Below, piece by piece: positions 55,714-64,000 of a stretch of DNA of 64,000 bases; within the stretch, counting starts at the first letter, position 1, and each line of letters begins with the position of its first letter. The DNA is from Juglans regia (lineage: Eukaryota > Streptophyta > Magnoliopsida > Fagales > Juglandaceae), in contig NC_049909.1 of NCBI RefSeq assembly GCF_001411555.2, forward strand, positions 9,307,485 through 9,371,484, written 5' to 3'. The notes under the pieces were generated by a model, which searched no databases, had not been told where the DNA came from, and saw only the letters and a program-made list of their open reading frames with translations. The translations under genes were made by a program, and so were the position numbers.

Positions 55714-56705
55714 GTAAACCACTTCCATTCTTTTATGCCTGATTCTTTCATCTTTGATTCATTGAGAACAATGTTCATTCAAGTTGAGGGGTGGGAGTAG
55801 AAGTGTTTTTTTTTTGGTTTTTCTGATGCTAGTATGCTTTATGTGAAATACTTTTTATTGCACCTCCAAGAACATTTGAAAGGAATTGATTTGTTTTTAT
55901 GACTCAACAGTTTTTAAAATTACTATTTTTCAAACTTTTATACCTCTGAAAAAGATATGTTGGAATTATGAGCTACTTTAGCATTTAAGGATCCAAATTT
56001 TAGCTCAAAATAGAAGTTTATCCAATTTTTAGTCGATTTGCTAAAAACTACTAACTACTGATCTACACATACACTCAGAATATCTTAGTTGACACTATTA
56101 TACCATGAATTGGAGATCAACATTGCAACTGTATGGAACTCTTATGAACTATATTCTAATGGTTTAGGAAGAAACTCCATTACGATTAAGAAAAAAAAAG
56201 TATGAAAAGGGAGAACGAAAGCATGAAAAACAAATGAAAAAAAAAGACAAGCTAGGGATCATATAAAAGTTGTGTGTGATGGAAAATGCTGCCTATTACC
56301 AGGGTTCCTACAAAAAAAATGGCATTTTAAAGTGTAATAGCGTGAAAGCTGCCATTACAATGGTTTTGAATTAGAGTAAGACCAGTTGATCTTTCTTGAC
56401 CAGTTGCTTATGTTGGAACCTTTAAATGGATTTTGGTAGTCAAACTTGGAAATCTGACAACACACTTGCACACTCAAGGTTAAGCATGCTTTTTGCATTT
56501 TTTTCCTTTGGATGATTAGCTAGATAATGTATAACCTTCTGTAGAGAACTAATGTCTGATTTACATTAGCACTAATGCTCTAAAGCCAATGAATCTAACC
56601 TGTGGCGTAGATCTTTGGATTGAGTAATTTTGAAGTAAAGTTGAATCTTCTTGTTCTTTTGACTGTTCAATTTCCTAAAGACTAGCAGAAAGCTAGTTGG
56701 GGGTG
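55714..56705 (+). mobile_element. Athila-like 3' non-coding region and polypurine tract
   Basis: Contains GAGAACAATGTTCATTCAAG then TTGAGGGGTGGGAG (about 55766-55799), a purine-rich block typical of Athila 3' regions. It ends with AGCTAGTTGGGGGTG (about 56691-56705) directly before the 3' LTR. No protein is encoded. Confidence 0.6.
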
Positions 56706-58202
56706 TGATAAATTGTTAAAATTGCATGATTAAGTTGCTTAAGTATATAAATTGTTTAACAAAAAATGAGTTAAGCACTTAATTATGCAGTAGATTATAG
56801 TACTTGAGTAAATTGATCATTCCTGATATTTTGCACTTAAAATATCACAATGCAGCTGGTTGTAACAAGGATATACATGACACTTGCATTGTTAAGCCAC
56901 ATCAGATTTAATATTCCAATTTTATCTTTATAGTGCTGAACAGTTAATCCTATTTGTTGCAGGGCTTTTTTGGAAGAGAGACTACCAACTGAATTGGTAC
57001 TTTTTGGGAGCATTCAGGCATGTGTGAGGTGGAAAGTGTGAAGAGGGGATGTGCGAATCAACATGGCACGAGAGAGAGAAGCAGGCCACTAGAGGAGAGA
57101 GACATGAAATTGGGGCTAAAAGGAAGAAAGTGGTCCCAGGGAGTAAGACGAAAAAGTACACTTGGAATGTTTTCAGAAAGGAGTATTTTTTTCGCTAGAA
57201 GCAACTGGGAGTAAAGAGGAATTTGCAGCTAGACAGACGAGGTGAGTTTTTTCCTGGGAGTATTTCGCAAAAGGATCCTCGAAGTAAAAAGAGATAATCA
57301 CGTCTAGAGAGTTGGTGGCTTGCACTGGGAATTTCCTCTCTAAGTTATTGCTCTTTGTTTGATTATTTTCATTTCCGAAAATATGATGCAAGGCTAACTT
57401 TGTAGCTTGGGTTGGGGAATGGGATTTGATTGGTTTTGAAGTTTTAAATTAATGAAATTTATGTTGGTTTAAACGTTATTTTTAATCTGTTGGAAGCCTA
57501 AAATTGATTTGAAACTAGATAGAAACTCTTATTCATGCTTTGTTGTAGACGTAAGGCACAACAAAGGCTTGAAAATTTATCAAGGTTCTTTTTGGTCAAA
57601 TGTTATTATGGGTTTGGATGGCAATGTAGTGAGGATTTTTAAAGAATTGGTGCAAATCTAAACATTAACTCTCCATCTTCCGATTATAAATTCCTTGACT
57701 GGATTGATAGTTGAGAATCAGCACGACGAAACATTAACTAAGAACCAGATCAAAAAGAGACCCATCCGCAGCTCAAGTGTTTGATAAATTGCTTCTTAGA
57801 GCTTCTTTTCTGTTGAAATCTCAAGTGTTTCTGACTTCATTTTGTTGTATTTAGTTTCATACTTTGTTTCTTTTATTTTCAAGGCACTTTACATGTTAAG
57901 TAGTAGGAATGAACTTGATACTTCATCATTTCGGTTTGGACCCAAATGTAGATATGTTCATAGCTTGTTTTGTAATTAGATTACATAAATCCTTTCATAC
58001 ACTTTTTTTACATAACCATAAAGTTCAAAAAGAATTCACATGGAACCTCCTCTCCTTCTTTATACATAAATCATAAGATTTTACTTAGCATTTTCAAGAT
58101 TGTTTTTAATACTCTTTTGTCCCTGTGAAATACGATCCTGGATTTATTCTTGATTCAACTTGACACTTCTACACTTGGAAGAACACATTCGGATTAATGT
58201 CA
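56706..58202 (+). repeat. 3' LTR of the Athila-like element (1497 bp)
   Basis: Starts TGATAAATTG, ends ATGTCA and is followed by ACTCT. The short frames at 57020-57391 on both strands have no recognisable product. Confidence 0.85.
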
Positions 58203-58257
58203 ACTCTCTTATTTTGTTTAGGGATACAAAACTATCTTCCATGATAACACAGAGACC

Positions 58258-58275
58258 GGTGTCTCACTGATACCA
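58258..58275 (-). other. Primer binding site of the minus-strand LTR element
   Basis: TGGTATCAGTGAGACACC, three bases from the LTR at 58279. It resembles the initiator Met site. Confidence 0.75.
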
Positions 58276-58278
58276 CTT

Positions 58279-58675
58279 TGTAACACATCCCAAATACTTG
58301 TTGTAATTCTTCTAGTAATAGACTCCTTTGAGGGGAGCAACCTCCAGAGAAGATGAAGATGAGATAGAGAAAAGGAAAGTAGCTTTCTACTAAGGATTTT
58401 GCATGCTACTACAAAGTGGGACACCCATTACCTATACTGGTCAAACCTTTACTAACTAACAGGCCAAAGCCCAGCACACTAACACAAAAATTATAACAAA
58501 AGGCCAAACAGAAGGCCAATCCAACAAACGAAAGGCCAAAAGGCCCAATAGAAAGCAAATAAATGGGCCTACAAAAAATCAACGCGGCTGAGCCCAAACT
58601 TCTAGCCCTTTATTACCTCAAAACAAATTCCACAATGACTCCATTCCACTCCTATAGAGGTACAGGATTGTGACA
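58279..58675 (-). mobile_element. 5' LTR (397 bp) of a minus-strand LTR element
   Basis: Plus-strand ends are TGTAACACATCC and GGATTGTGACA, that is, TG...CA in both orientations. It is followed on the minus strand by a PBS and a gag start at 58242. The partner LTR is not in the window or has been lost. Confidence 0.75.
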
Positions 58676-58683
58676 GACATTTT

Positions 58684-59190
58684 GTGATATGCAACTCATC
58701 ACATGGTAGCTTTACACCTATATACAAACATACATACACATGCACACTTTTTTATTCCTATGTTTCTATACAATATCATCTATTATAGTTGTTGTTTTTT
58801 GTCTCCAAACACTAGATTTAGTGGCATAGATTCTTGGAGGTTGACTAATTATTAATGCTCAACATGATTCCCTACTCAACCCAGCCACCATCAACCACTA
58901 GGTTATGCCCATTGACAAATCAAGAATCATGAGATGCAAGGCAGAGCACGACATCTGCCACATGCCCCACTTTTAGCACAACTCCTTTTCAGCTCGCATG
59001 CTGCTCAAATGCCTTCTCCAATTGCTCTGCGTCCATTCCAGTTTTACTGCATGCCAAAGGGGTCACAACTACAGAGGGCGATACGCAGTTCACTCTAATC
59101 CCATGCTCCCCTAGCTACATGCTCGCTGATCGAACAAGTCCAAGCACCGCGTGCATTGACATAAAGTAATCAGTGCTATGGGTTGAATCA
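58684..59190 (-). pseudogene. SDR dehydrogenase pseudogene, further copy
   Basis: Collinear with about 8221-8760 of the first SDR pseudogene, including the 3' flank (ATGCAACTCATCACATGG) and the C-terminal coding part (VDGGW, NGHNL, DAVLCL and YxxxK regions in minus orientation). It has its own changes, for example a damaged LASHDS region near 58925, and is truncated at about 59190, before the nucleotide-binding half, by the TTTA repeat and LTR. It is a non-functional fragment. Confidence 0.8.
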
Positions 59191-59195
59191 AGCTC

Positions 59196-59237
59196 AATTT
59201 ATTTATTTATTTTATTTTATTTTATTTTATTTTATTT
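59196..59237. repeat. (TTTA/TTTTA)n microsatellite
   Basis: Runs of ATTT and ATTTT at the border between the SDR fragment and the LTR. Confidence 0.9.
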
Positions 59238-59376
59238 TCACCCCTAAGTTCCTGTCGTCCACAGCATGCATGATCATACACGTCTCTAGTGTATTTTTAT
59301 CCACTCCATGCGCATGCACGACTTTTTTTTCTGTCCGCACACACCTCTCCCTTGTATCTCTAGGATTTTCGTATCT

Positions 59377-59384
59377 TATATATA
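59377..59384 (+). promoter_or_regulatory. TATA box of LTR E
   Basis: TATATATA followed by GGCATGCATAG about 16 bp downstream. Confidence 0.55.
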
Positions 59385-60678
59385 CGCACACTTTAGGCAT
59401 GCATAGAGAAGGCCTTTGTTACATTCGTTGTCGCCGCTAGCCACTCCTCCCCACACAAACAGCAACCACGGTTCCTCCACAGCACAACCCTTTTCCACAG
59501 TGCACCGCCCAAAACGTTCACTGCCCCCATACGAAGTCGACGCAACCCACGCATAACTCCCTCTCGTTCATTGCCTCCCCGCGTTCTCGACTTTTGCCCA
59601 TCAACTTTGCCACCATAAACCTCCACCGTAAACGACCATCACCCAGGGCTCAAGTCACCCAGCTCCGTCGGCCACCTCACGCCACCCCGAGTCACCCAGC
59701 TCCGTCGCAACTACTCTCAGGTGAGTCTCCGTCGCACGACTACCCTGAGTCTAGCGAGTATCTCCCTTCACGTAAGCCCTTTTAAGTAGGAGGTGGAAAG
59801 GCTTAGTTTTACTAAATTACAGCTTGGCCCTTAGGGCCACTTGGTCTTGTTTTCTACCGATGTTCTTTTTTAGTGTGTTTTGTCCAGTTATTTAGAAGTT
59901 AAATGTTTTGGGTTGAGCTTGGTTTCTAAATTGTTTTTGAGTATGGGTTCTAAATTTTGAGTCGGATAATATCTTTTATTTTAGTGACTTTTATTTTTTA
60001 AATAGGTTGGGTTTTGTTTTTGTTAAATAAACTTGTGAATAAGTGGGAATTAGGTTAAGTGAATGTTAAGTGGATATTGATGGTTTTAGAAAATGATGAT
60101 ATTTTAGGAATTATGAAAATTTTAGGTTTGGAGGTTTTAAAATAGGTTCTTTTAGAATTTTAGATTTAAATATCGAAATATATGGTTGATTGGAAATTTA
60201 CAAAAATTATGTGATTATTTTTATAGATGACGACTTTTAGTTGTTTTGGCATTTTGAGGAAAATTCTGAAAAGCTAAGAAGTCCAGGTAAGCGGGGTTTC
60301 TATGCTAGACTTGGCATTAAAATAAAATGAGCTGAGGTTGACTTTTTTGGAAAATATACATATTTGGTTGTGAAATGAAATTTGAACTACCTCAGTTATT
60401 TGTTCTGTATTATTCATGAGATTCTATTTAAGAAGAAAGTATTTTCGGTAGACATGAGCTTATTTTTGACATTCTGTTTCTAAACTTTAAAAAAGAGAGC
60501 GAATATGAAATTTTGTGTATAAGTTATGTTTTTGCGATCTGATTCTGTTCAGTACTCTGTGTTGATAAGATGTGGCACTTGAAAACCTTTGGCAAGACTT
60601 TCAGATTCTGTTCTGACTCTGATATGGTGATTCTAATTCTGTTTTGCTCTGATATGTGGCCCTGTCATGGGATATTAT

Positions 60679-61889
60679 TGTAACCCCCGTCCTTGTGGTG
60701 GGACTTTTTCCAAAATATTTTTATAAAAGGACGACGGGAATTACCGTGAGGTGGAGGAGGGGGCTTCTGGCCATGGGTCACGTGGAGGAGCTCGGGGAGG
60801 AGCCATGGTGTCGCTAGGTGGCCAGTGCTGCGCACGGCGGCACTAGGGGCCACGCACGGTGAAGCCATGTGTGGGTCTCCTTGTGAGTGCGTGTGTGCGA
60901 TGGAGGGGGAGGTGGCTGCATGGGAGGTGCTGGTTTTGCTGGAGGGTGGTGGTCGGCGGGAGAGGAAGCTGCCGTGGAGGTGGTGGCGTTGGAGGGCAGC
61001 GCACGGCGACGCTAAGGACAGCAAGCCCATTCGGGCCTTGCACTTCCAACAGAGAGGAAGAGGCAGCGTGAGGGAGAGGGTCTGCCGTGGATGGGCTCAC
61101 TGCAGGGAGAGGAGGCCAATGGTGCCGGCGGTGAGAGCTGGCAGTACTGGGCTGAGGCCTTGAGCCGTCCGGGCGTGGGGTGGATCGCATACGGCTTATG
61201 ATGGAGAGAGGGAGGAGAGAGAGAGGGCTGGGGAAAAAGTGAGGGAGAAAGAGAGAGGGTCTGGGTATTTAACTCAGTCCCTTCGTCTGGAAATCCATGT
61301 AATGATCTAACGATGAGGAATTAAAATACTGATTTGAAAATGCGTAAACGTTAACTTAATTAAAAGCACTTAAAGGAATTAAGGTAAATATTATTTTAAA
61401 CTAACTTTAGTTTATAAAATAATATTCTTCATCATTAATAAAATGATGAAGTCTCACTTAACATATTTAAAAGAATTAAACCATTTAATTAATAAAAACT
61501 TTCAACATAATTTAAAACTCATAATATCTTAAATAATTGAAATCATTTTAATAATAATATTAAAATGATTTCCAGCAATTATAATATTTTTGGAGCTCTT
61601 CAATAATATTATGATGGTTGTATTTAAGATCAAATCTTAATTCAATAACAATGGAAATACTCCTTATAAATATTTCCAGCATATTTAAAACACTGAGCAT
61701 GCCCTAGAAGTCACACGATATCTTCGAGACACGCCATCATGGTTCGACACGCATAACGTGGTTCGCACTCACTAATGAGAAGGGAAGATGATCACATAAT
61801 CTCTGCCTTCGGGATTTGCTTACGTCATAAAGACGAAACATACGTCAGAAAGAAGAAGCGTACGTAAGAAGAAGGAGCAACGTATTACA
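60679..61889. mobile_element. Solo LTR (1211 bp) of another family
   Basis: Starts TGTAACCCCC and ends GTATTACA, flanked by ATTAT (60674-60678 and 61890-61894). The GC-rich first 600 bp carry open frames on both strands (60665-61190) that do not look like genes. Near the right end are several ACGTCA/TGACGT words. Orientation is probably minus, since those words would then lie in U3. It shows no similarity that I can see to the Tekay-like LTRs beyond the termini. Confidence 0.85.
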
Positions 61890-61892
61890 ATT

Positions 61893-61990
61893 ATAGTGAC
61901 CTCTAGCCCTGTCACAGGATAGAATAGTGACCTCTGGCCCTGTCACGAGATATAATAGTGACCTCTGGCCCTATCACAGGATATAATAGT
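61893..61990. repeat. 31-bp tandem repeat, three units
   Basis: Units TATAGTGACCTCTGGCCCTG plus TCACAGGATA. It occupies the same place in the LTR leader as the minisatellites of copies B and C but has a different core. Confidence 0.85.
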
Positions 61991-62613
61991 GGATTTCTGT
62001 TCTGAGTGCAATCGCTTTGATATTCTTGGTGATTTATGTTCTGCTTGGCTTTCTGCAGAATGCACAACCCTATCACGGGGGTTAAACATGGTCTCTGTCC
62101 TGATATGATGTTCTGATATGTTATGATAAGATGAAGATGTTCAGTCATGTTGTGCCAAAGGAGTCTTTGAATATGAAAAGTTGGTTTCTGAATATGAAAT
62201 GTTTGAAAAGTCGCTCTGATTTTCTGATAATATGTATTTTTTTTAGATTTGCAGATCGATACTGAAATGTTTTGTTTCTGCATTCTGAACTCTGTGAAAA
62301 TGCTCATGTTTACACACTAGTATATGTTCTCTGCTTACTGAGCTGTTGATAACTCACCCCTTATCTCCATATATTTTTCAGATGTTTTTGAATAGTTCAG
62401 CTAAGGATCAGGATTATGGAGCATCGGTGAGATGATTATTTAAGTATAGTGGATTACTCATAGAAGATTTCTTAGAGGTGGCGGATTTTATTAAGAGATT
62501 TTGTAGTATTCTGATGACTTTATATTTTGGAGTCTATAAATATATTGATGAATTATGAGTTTTAAGTTATAGGGAGTAACTCTTCGATCCCTGCGGGACC
62601 TGGGCGTTACAGT

Positions 62614-62630
62614 TAGTATCAGAGACAGGT
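62614..62630 (+). other. Primer binding site of the deleted Tekay-like element
   Basis: TAGTATCAGAGACAGGT differs at its second base from TGGTATCAGAGACAGG of the intact relative. Confidence 0.8.
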
Positions 62631-63127
62631 TTGAATTTTGCATACTATAAACTTTAGAGGTTTAGATATCTGTGGGTTTAGGAAGAAATTTCAGATTTGA
62701 GGCGTAGAATTTTAAAAAATAAGAGATGATTATGTGAATAGTTAAGGTTTTAGATTTTGCAGACTTTATTATTTAGTTTTGGGATTTTGAGATTTAGGGT
62801 TTTTAGATCCGACAAGCTACTTTGGGGGACTATAGGAAATCATCTTTATAAGATTAATTTAAGGTTTAGAATTTTTTTTGAGGTTTAGATTCTAAAAACG
62901 TACATGAGTTTAGAGCGATGTCGGGTTTACAATTATAGATGGTAGGAAGAACTATATGAGTTGGTTAAAGATATGGCTAAGAATGGTTAAAACAAGTTTG
63001 AGATTTTATTGATTCATTTATTTATTTTTTTAACTTGTTTTTAAATATTTTAGCTGGTACTTATATTTTGTTAATACATATTTTGTTTTCTTTCTCTAGA
63101 ATGTTTAACTGAGTTTAAGATCTGAGG

Positions 63128-63214
63128 ATGGCTACTCGTCATCAAGTTCGAAACTTTGGAGATTTGAGGTTTAGAGATTGTACATACTTTAAAAGTGATT
63201 TTGAAGAGATTTAA
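63128..63214 (+). pseudogene. Residual gag start codon region
   Basis: The ATG begins MATRHQVRNFGDL, almost the start of the intact Gag (MAARHRVRTLEDL), then leaves the Gag sequence and stops after 28 codons at TAA 63212-63214. Confidence 0.75.
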
Positions 63215-63967
63215 GATTGTTGATTTCTGCGAGCTCCAGGATATGATTTTTTTTTTTTTTATGATATGTAAGGTTTTAGCACTTACAGACCTATGGAATG
63301 AGTTCCACAAAATCTGAGGTTTTAGATTTTGCATAATTTAATGAAACAATTTTTTTTGACATTTGAGATTTTAATTTCGGTGGGCATATTCTGTGGATTG
63401 TAGGAAATAATTCTGACAAGATTTAAGGTTTAGATTTCAGGTCGACTTCTTGGAAAGAGTTTTGGTTGGGAACTGAAGGTTTAGATTTGTGATATTGATG
63501 TTTTTAAGGCTACAAAAATGTTATGAGTTATTTTGAATTTTAAATCTAGTGTTTAAAAAAAATTTAATGGCCTGGTTAAATATGGAGGTTAGTTGTTTTT
63601 TTTTTTTTTTTCAAATGTACGTGAGTGAGATACAATGTGTTTAGGACTACGAGTTGTTAGAGTGAGCAGCGAAAGCATGATTTTGGTGATGTGATAGTTT
63701 GAGAGTTTATTTCGTTAGTTATTGAGGTTTTATATTAGGTGGAGAGTTTGGAATTTATTATTTGGCCTTTAATTGCATTATTGAAGTTCATATTTTAGAC
63801 TTGAAATGGTAGTGTGCGAGATCGTGAATGGATAGGAAAAATATGGGAGAATACAATAAACAATATTGGAGGGTTAGAATTTGGAATATTAGGTTCGACA
63901 ATTTTGGAATATTAAATATTTAGGCTTTGCTTGTGGTACTAACAAATTTTGAGTTTGAAATTTTTTT

Positions 63968-64000
63968 AAGGGGGGAGAATGTAACACCCGTACCCAATCA
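63968..64000 (+). mobile_element. Polypurine tract and first bases of the 3' LTR
   Basis: AAGGGGGGAGAA (63968-63979) is identical to the tract of the young Tekay-like element. TGTAACACCCG at 63980 starts the 3' LTR, which leaves the window. Confidence 0.85.

Larger units (their letters stand above)
47377..58202 (+). mobile_element. Athila-like Ty3/gypsy element, decayed, with nested LTRs
   Basis: TGATAAAGTG at 47377 and GATTAATGTCA at 58202 are the ends, flanked by the duplication ACTCT (47372-47376 and 58203-58207). The 5' LTR survives only as about 270 bp; gag and protease are deleted and pol begins at 47679. The 3' LTR is 56706-58202. The region between integrase and 3' LTR contains the solo LTR 50796-53700 and an LTR fragment at about 54021-55713. 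The Athila assignment rests on the RT and integrase sequences and on the long 3' non-coding region. Confidence 0.85.
60287..62381 (+). other. Putative intron inside LTR leader (copy E)
   Basis: GTCCAG|GTAAGCGGGG at 60287 and TATTTTTCAG|AT ending at 62381. The length is 879 nt after removing the 1216-bp insertion and duplication. Confidence 0.5.
59238..62611 (+). mobile_element. 5' LTR of a Tekay-like element (copy E), with a solo LTR inside
   Basis: Ends TGGGCGTTACA at 62611, followed by a PBS. Landmarks are the TATA box at 59377-59384, donor-like site at 60287, stem motif near 62337 and acceptor-like site at 62381. The expected start TGTAACACCCG (as at 63980) was not found, so the U3 end is truncated or rearranged near the TTTA tract. 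About 1.2 kb of the span is the later insertion at 60679-61889. Confidence 0.75.
62612..63979 (+). mobile_element. Internal region of a Tekay-like element with gag-pol deleted
   Basis: The first about 130 bp align with the 5' leader of the young Tekay-like element (CAGGTTTGAATTTTGCATAC, GGTTTAGATATCTGTGGGTT). A gag start follows at 63128 and a polypurine tract at 63968. Only about 1.4 kb separates the two LTRs, against about 4.9 kb in the intact relative, and no protease, RT or integrase is seen. The rest is T/AG-rich sequence repeating GGTTTAGATTT-like words. Confidence 0.75.

Noticed and set aside
60665..61190. GC-rich open frames of 70-121 codons on both strands
   Set aside because: They lie in the GC-rich part of a solo LTR, contradict each other in frame and have no known domain.
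1..64000. tRNA, rRNA or snoRNA genes
   Set aside because: I saw no cloverleaf with A and B boxes and no rRNA sequence by eye. The only tRNA-like words are primer binding sites. A covariance-model search was not possible.

Overview
The window is nuclear DNA of a flowering plant, most likely a eudicot. The evidence is AT-rich sequence dense in Ty3/gypsy retrotransposons (Tekay/Del-like, Reina-like and Athila-like), a plant L1-type LINE whose ORF2 ends in an RNase H domain, CACTA ends with 3-bp target duplications, and broken plant genes (an SDR dehydrogenase of the secoisolariciresinol-dehydrogenase type, a type-B response regulator, a prohibitin). I cannot name the species. I see no intact cellular gene; nearly all coding capacity belongs to mobile elements, often nested.

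Layout. (1) 1-8152: a gypsy 3' end holding a 6-kb solo LTR (91-6126, duplication GTGAC), which holds a CACTA element (1912-4866, duplication GGT), which holds a 60-bp-arm foldback. (2) 8442-9231: SDR pseudogene (-). (3) 9643-24024: a Reina-like element (-) with 120-bp LTRs in the SDR upstream region; its integrase is split by a young Tekay-like element (10694-20432, duplication ATGCC) with 2.4-kb LTRs. (4) 24030-31610: tandemly duplicated SDR upstream DNA and LTR pieces of a second family; the copy at 27151-27917 is an empty site for the Reina insertion. (5) 31611-45466: a degenerate gypsy element (+) whose 5' LTR contains a near-complete LINE (32748-38673, 19-bp duplication). (6) 45550-46771: a short run of captured or degenerate gene fragments, all on the minus strand. 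(7) 47377-58202: an Athila-like element (+, duplication ACTCT) inserted in the gag of a minus-strand element (LTR 58279-58675) and itself holding a solo LTR (50796-53700, duplication TTCCA) and an LTR fragment. (8) 58684-59190: another SDR pseudogene. (9) 59238 to the end: a plus-strand Tekay-like element with a large internal deletion; its 5' LTR holds another solo LTR (60679-61889, duplication ATTAT).

The two observations I value most concern RNA processing. The large LTRs share a conserved donor-like CAG|GTAAGC and, 858-922 nt downstream after removing insertions, a TTTTTCAG|AT acceptor-like site, so the LTR leader may contain an intron. Separately, the young Tekay-like element has a 92-nt GT...AG segment between the Gag zinc knuckle and the protease; removing it puts gag and pol in one frame of 1465 codons, while retaining it stops translation a few codons into the segment. 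Together these suggest splicing-controlled Gag versus Gag-Pol expression. Both are predictions from sequence alone.
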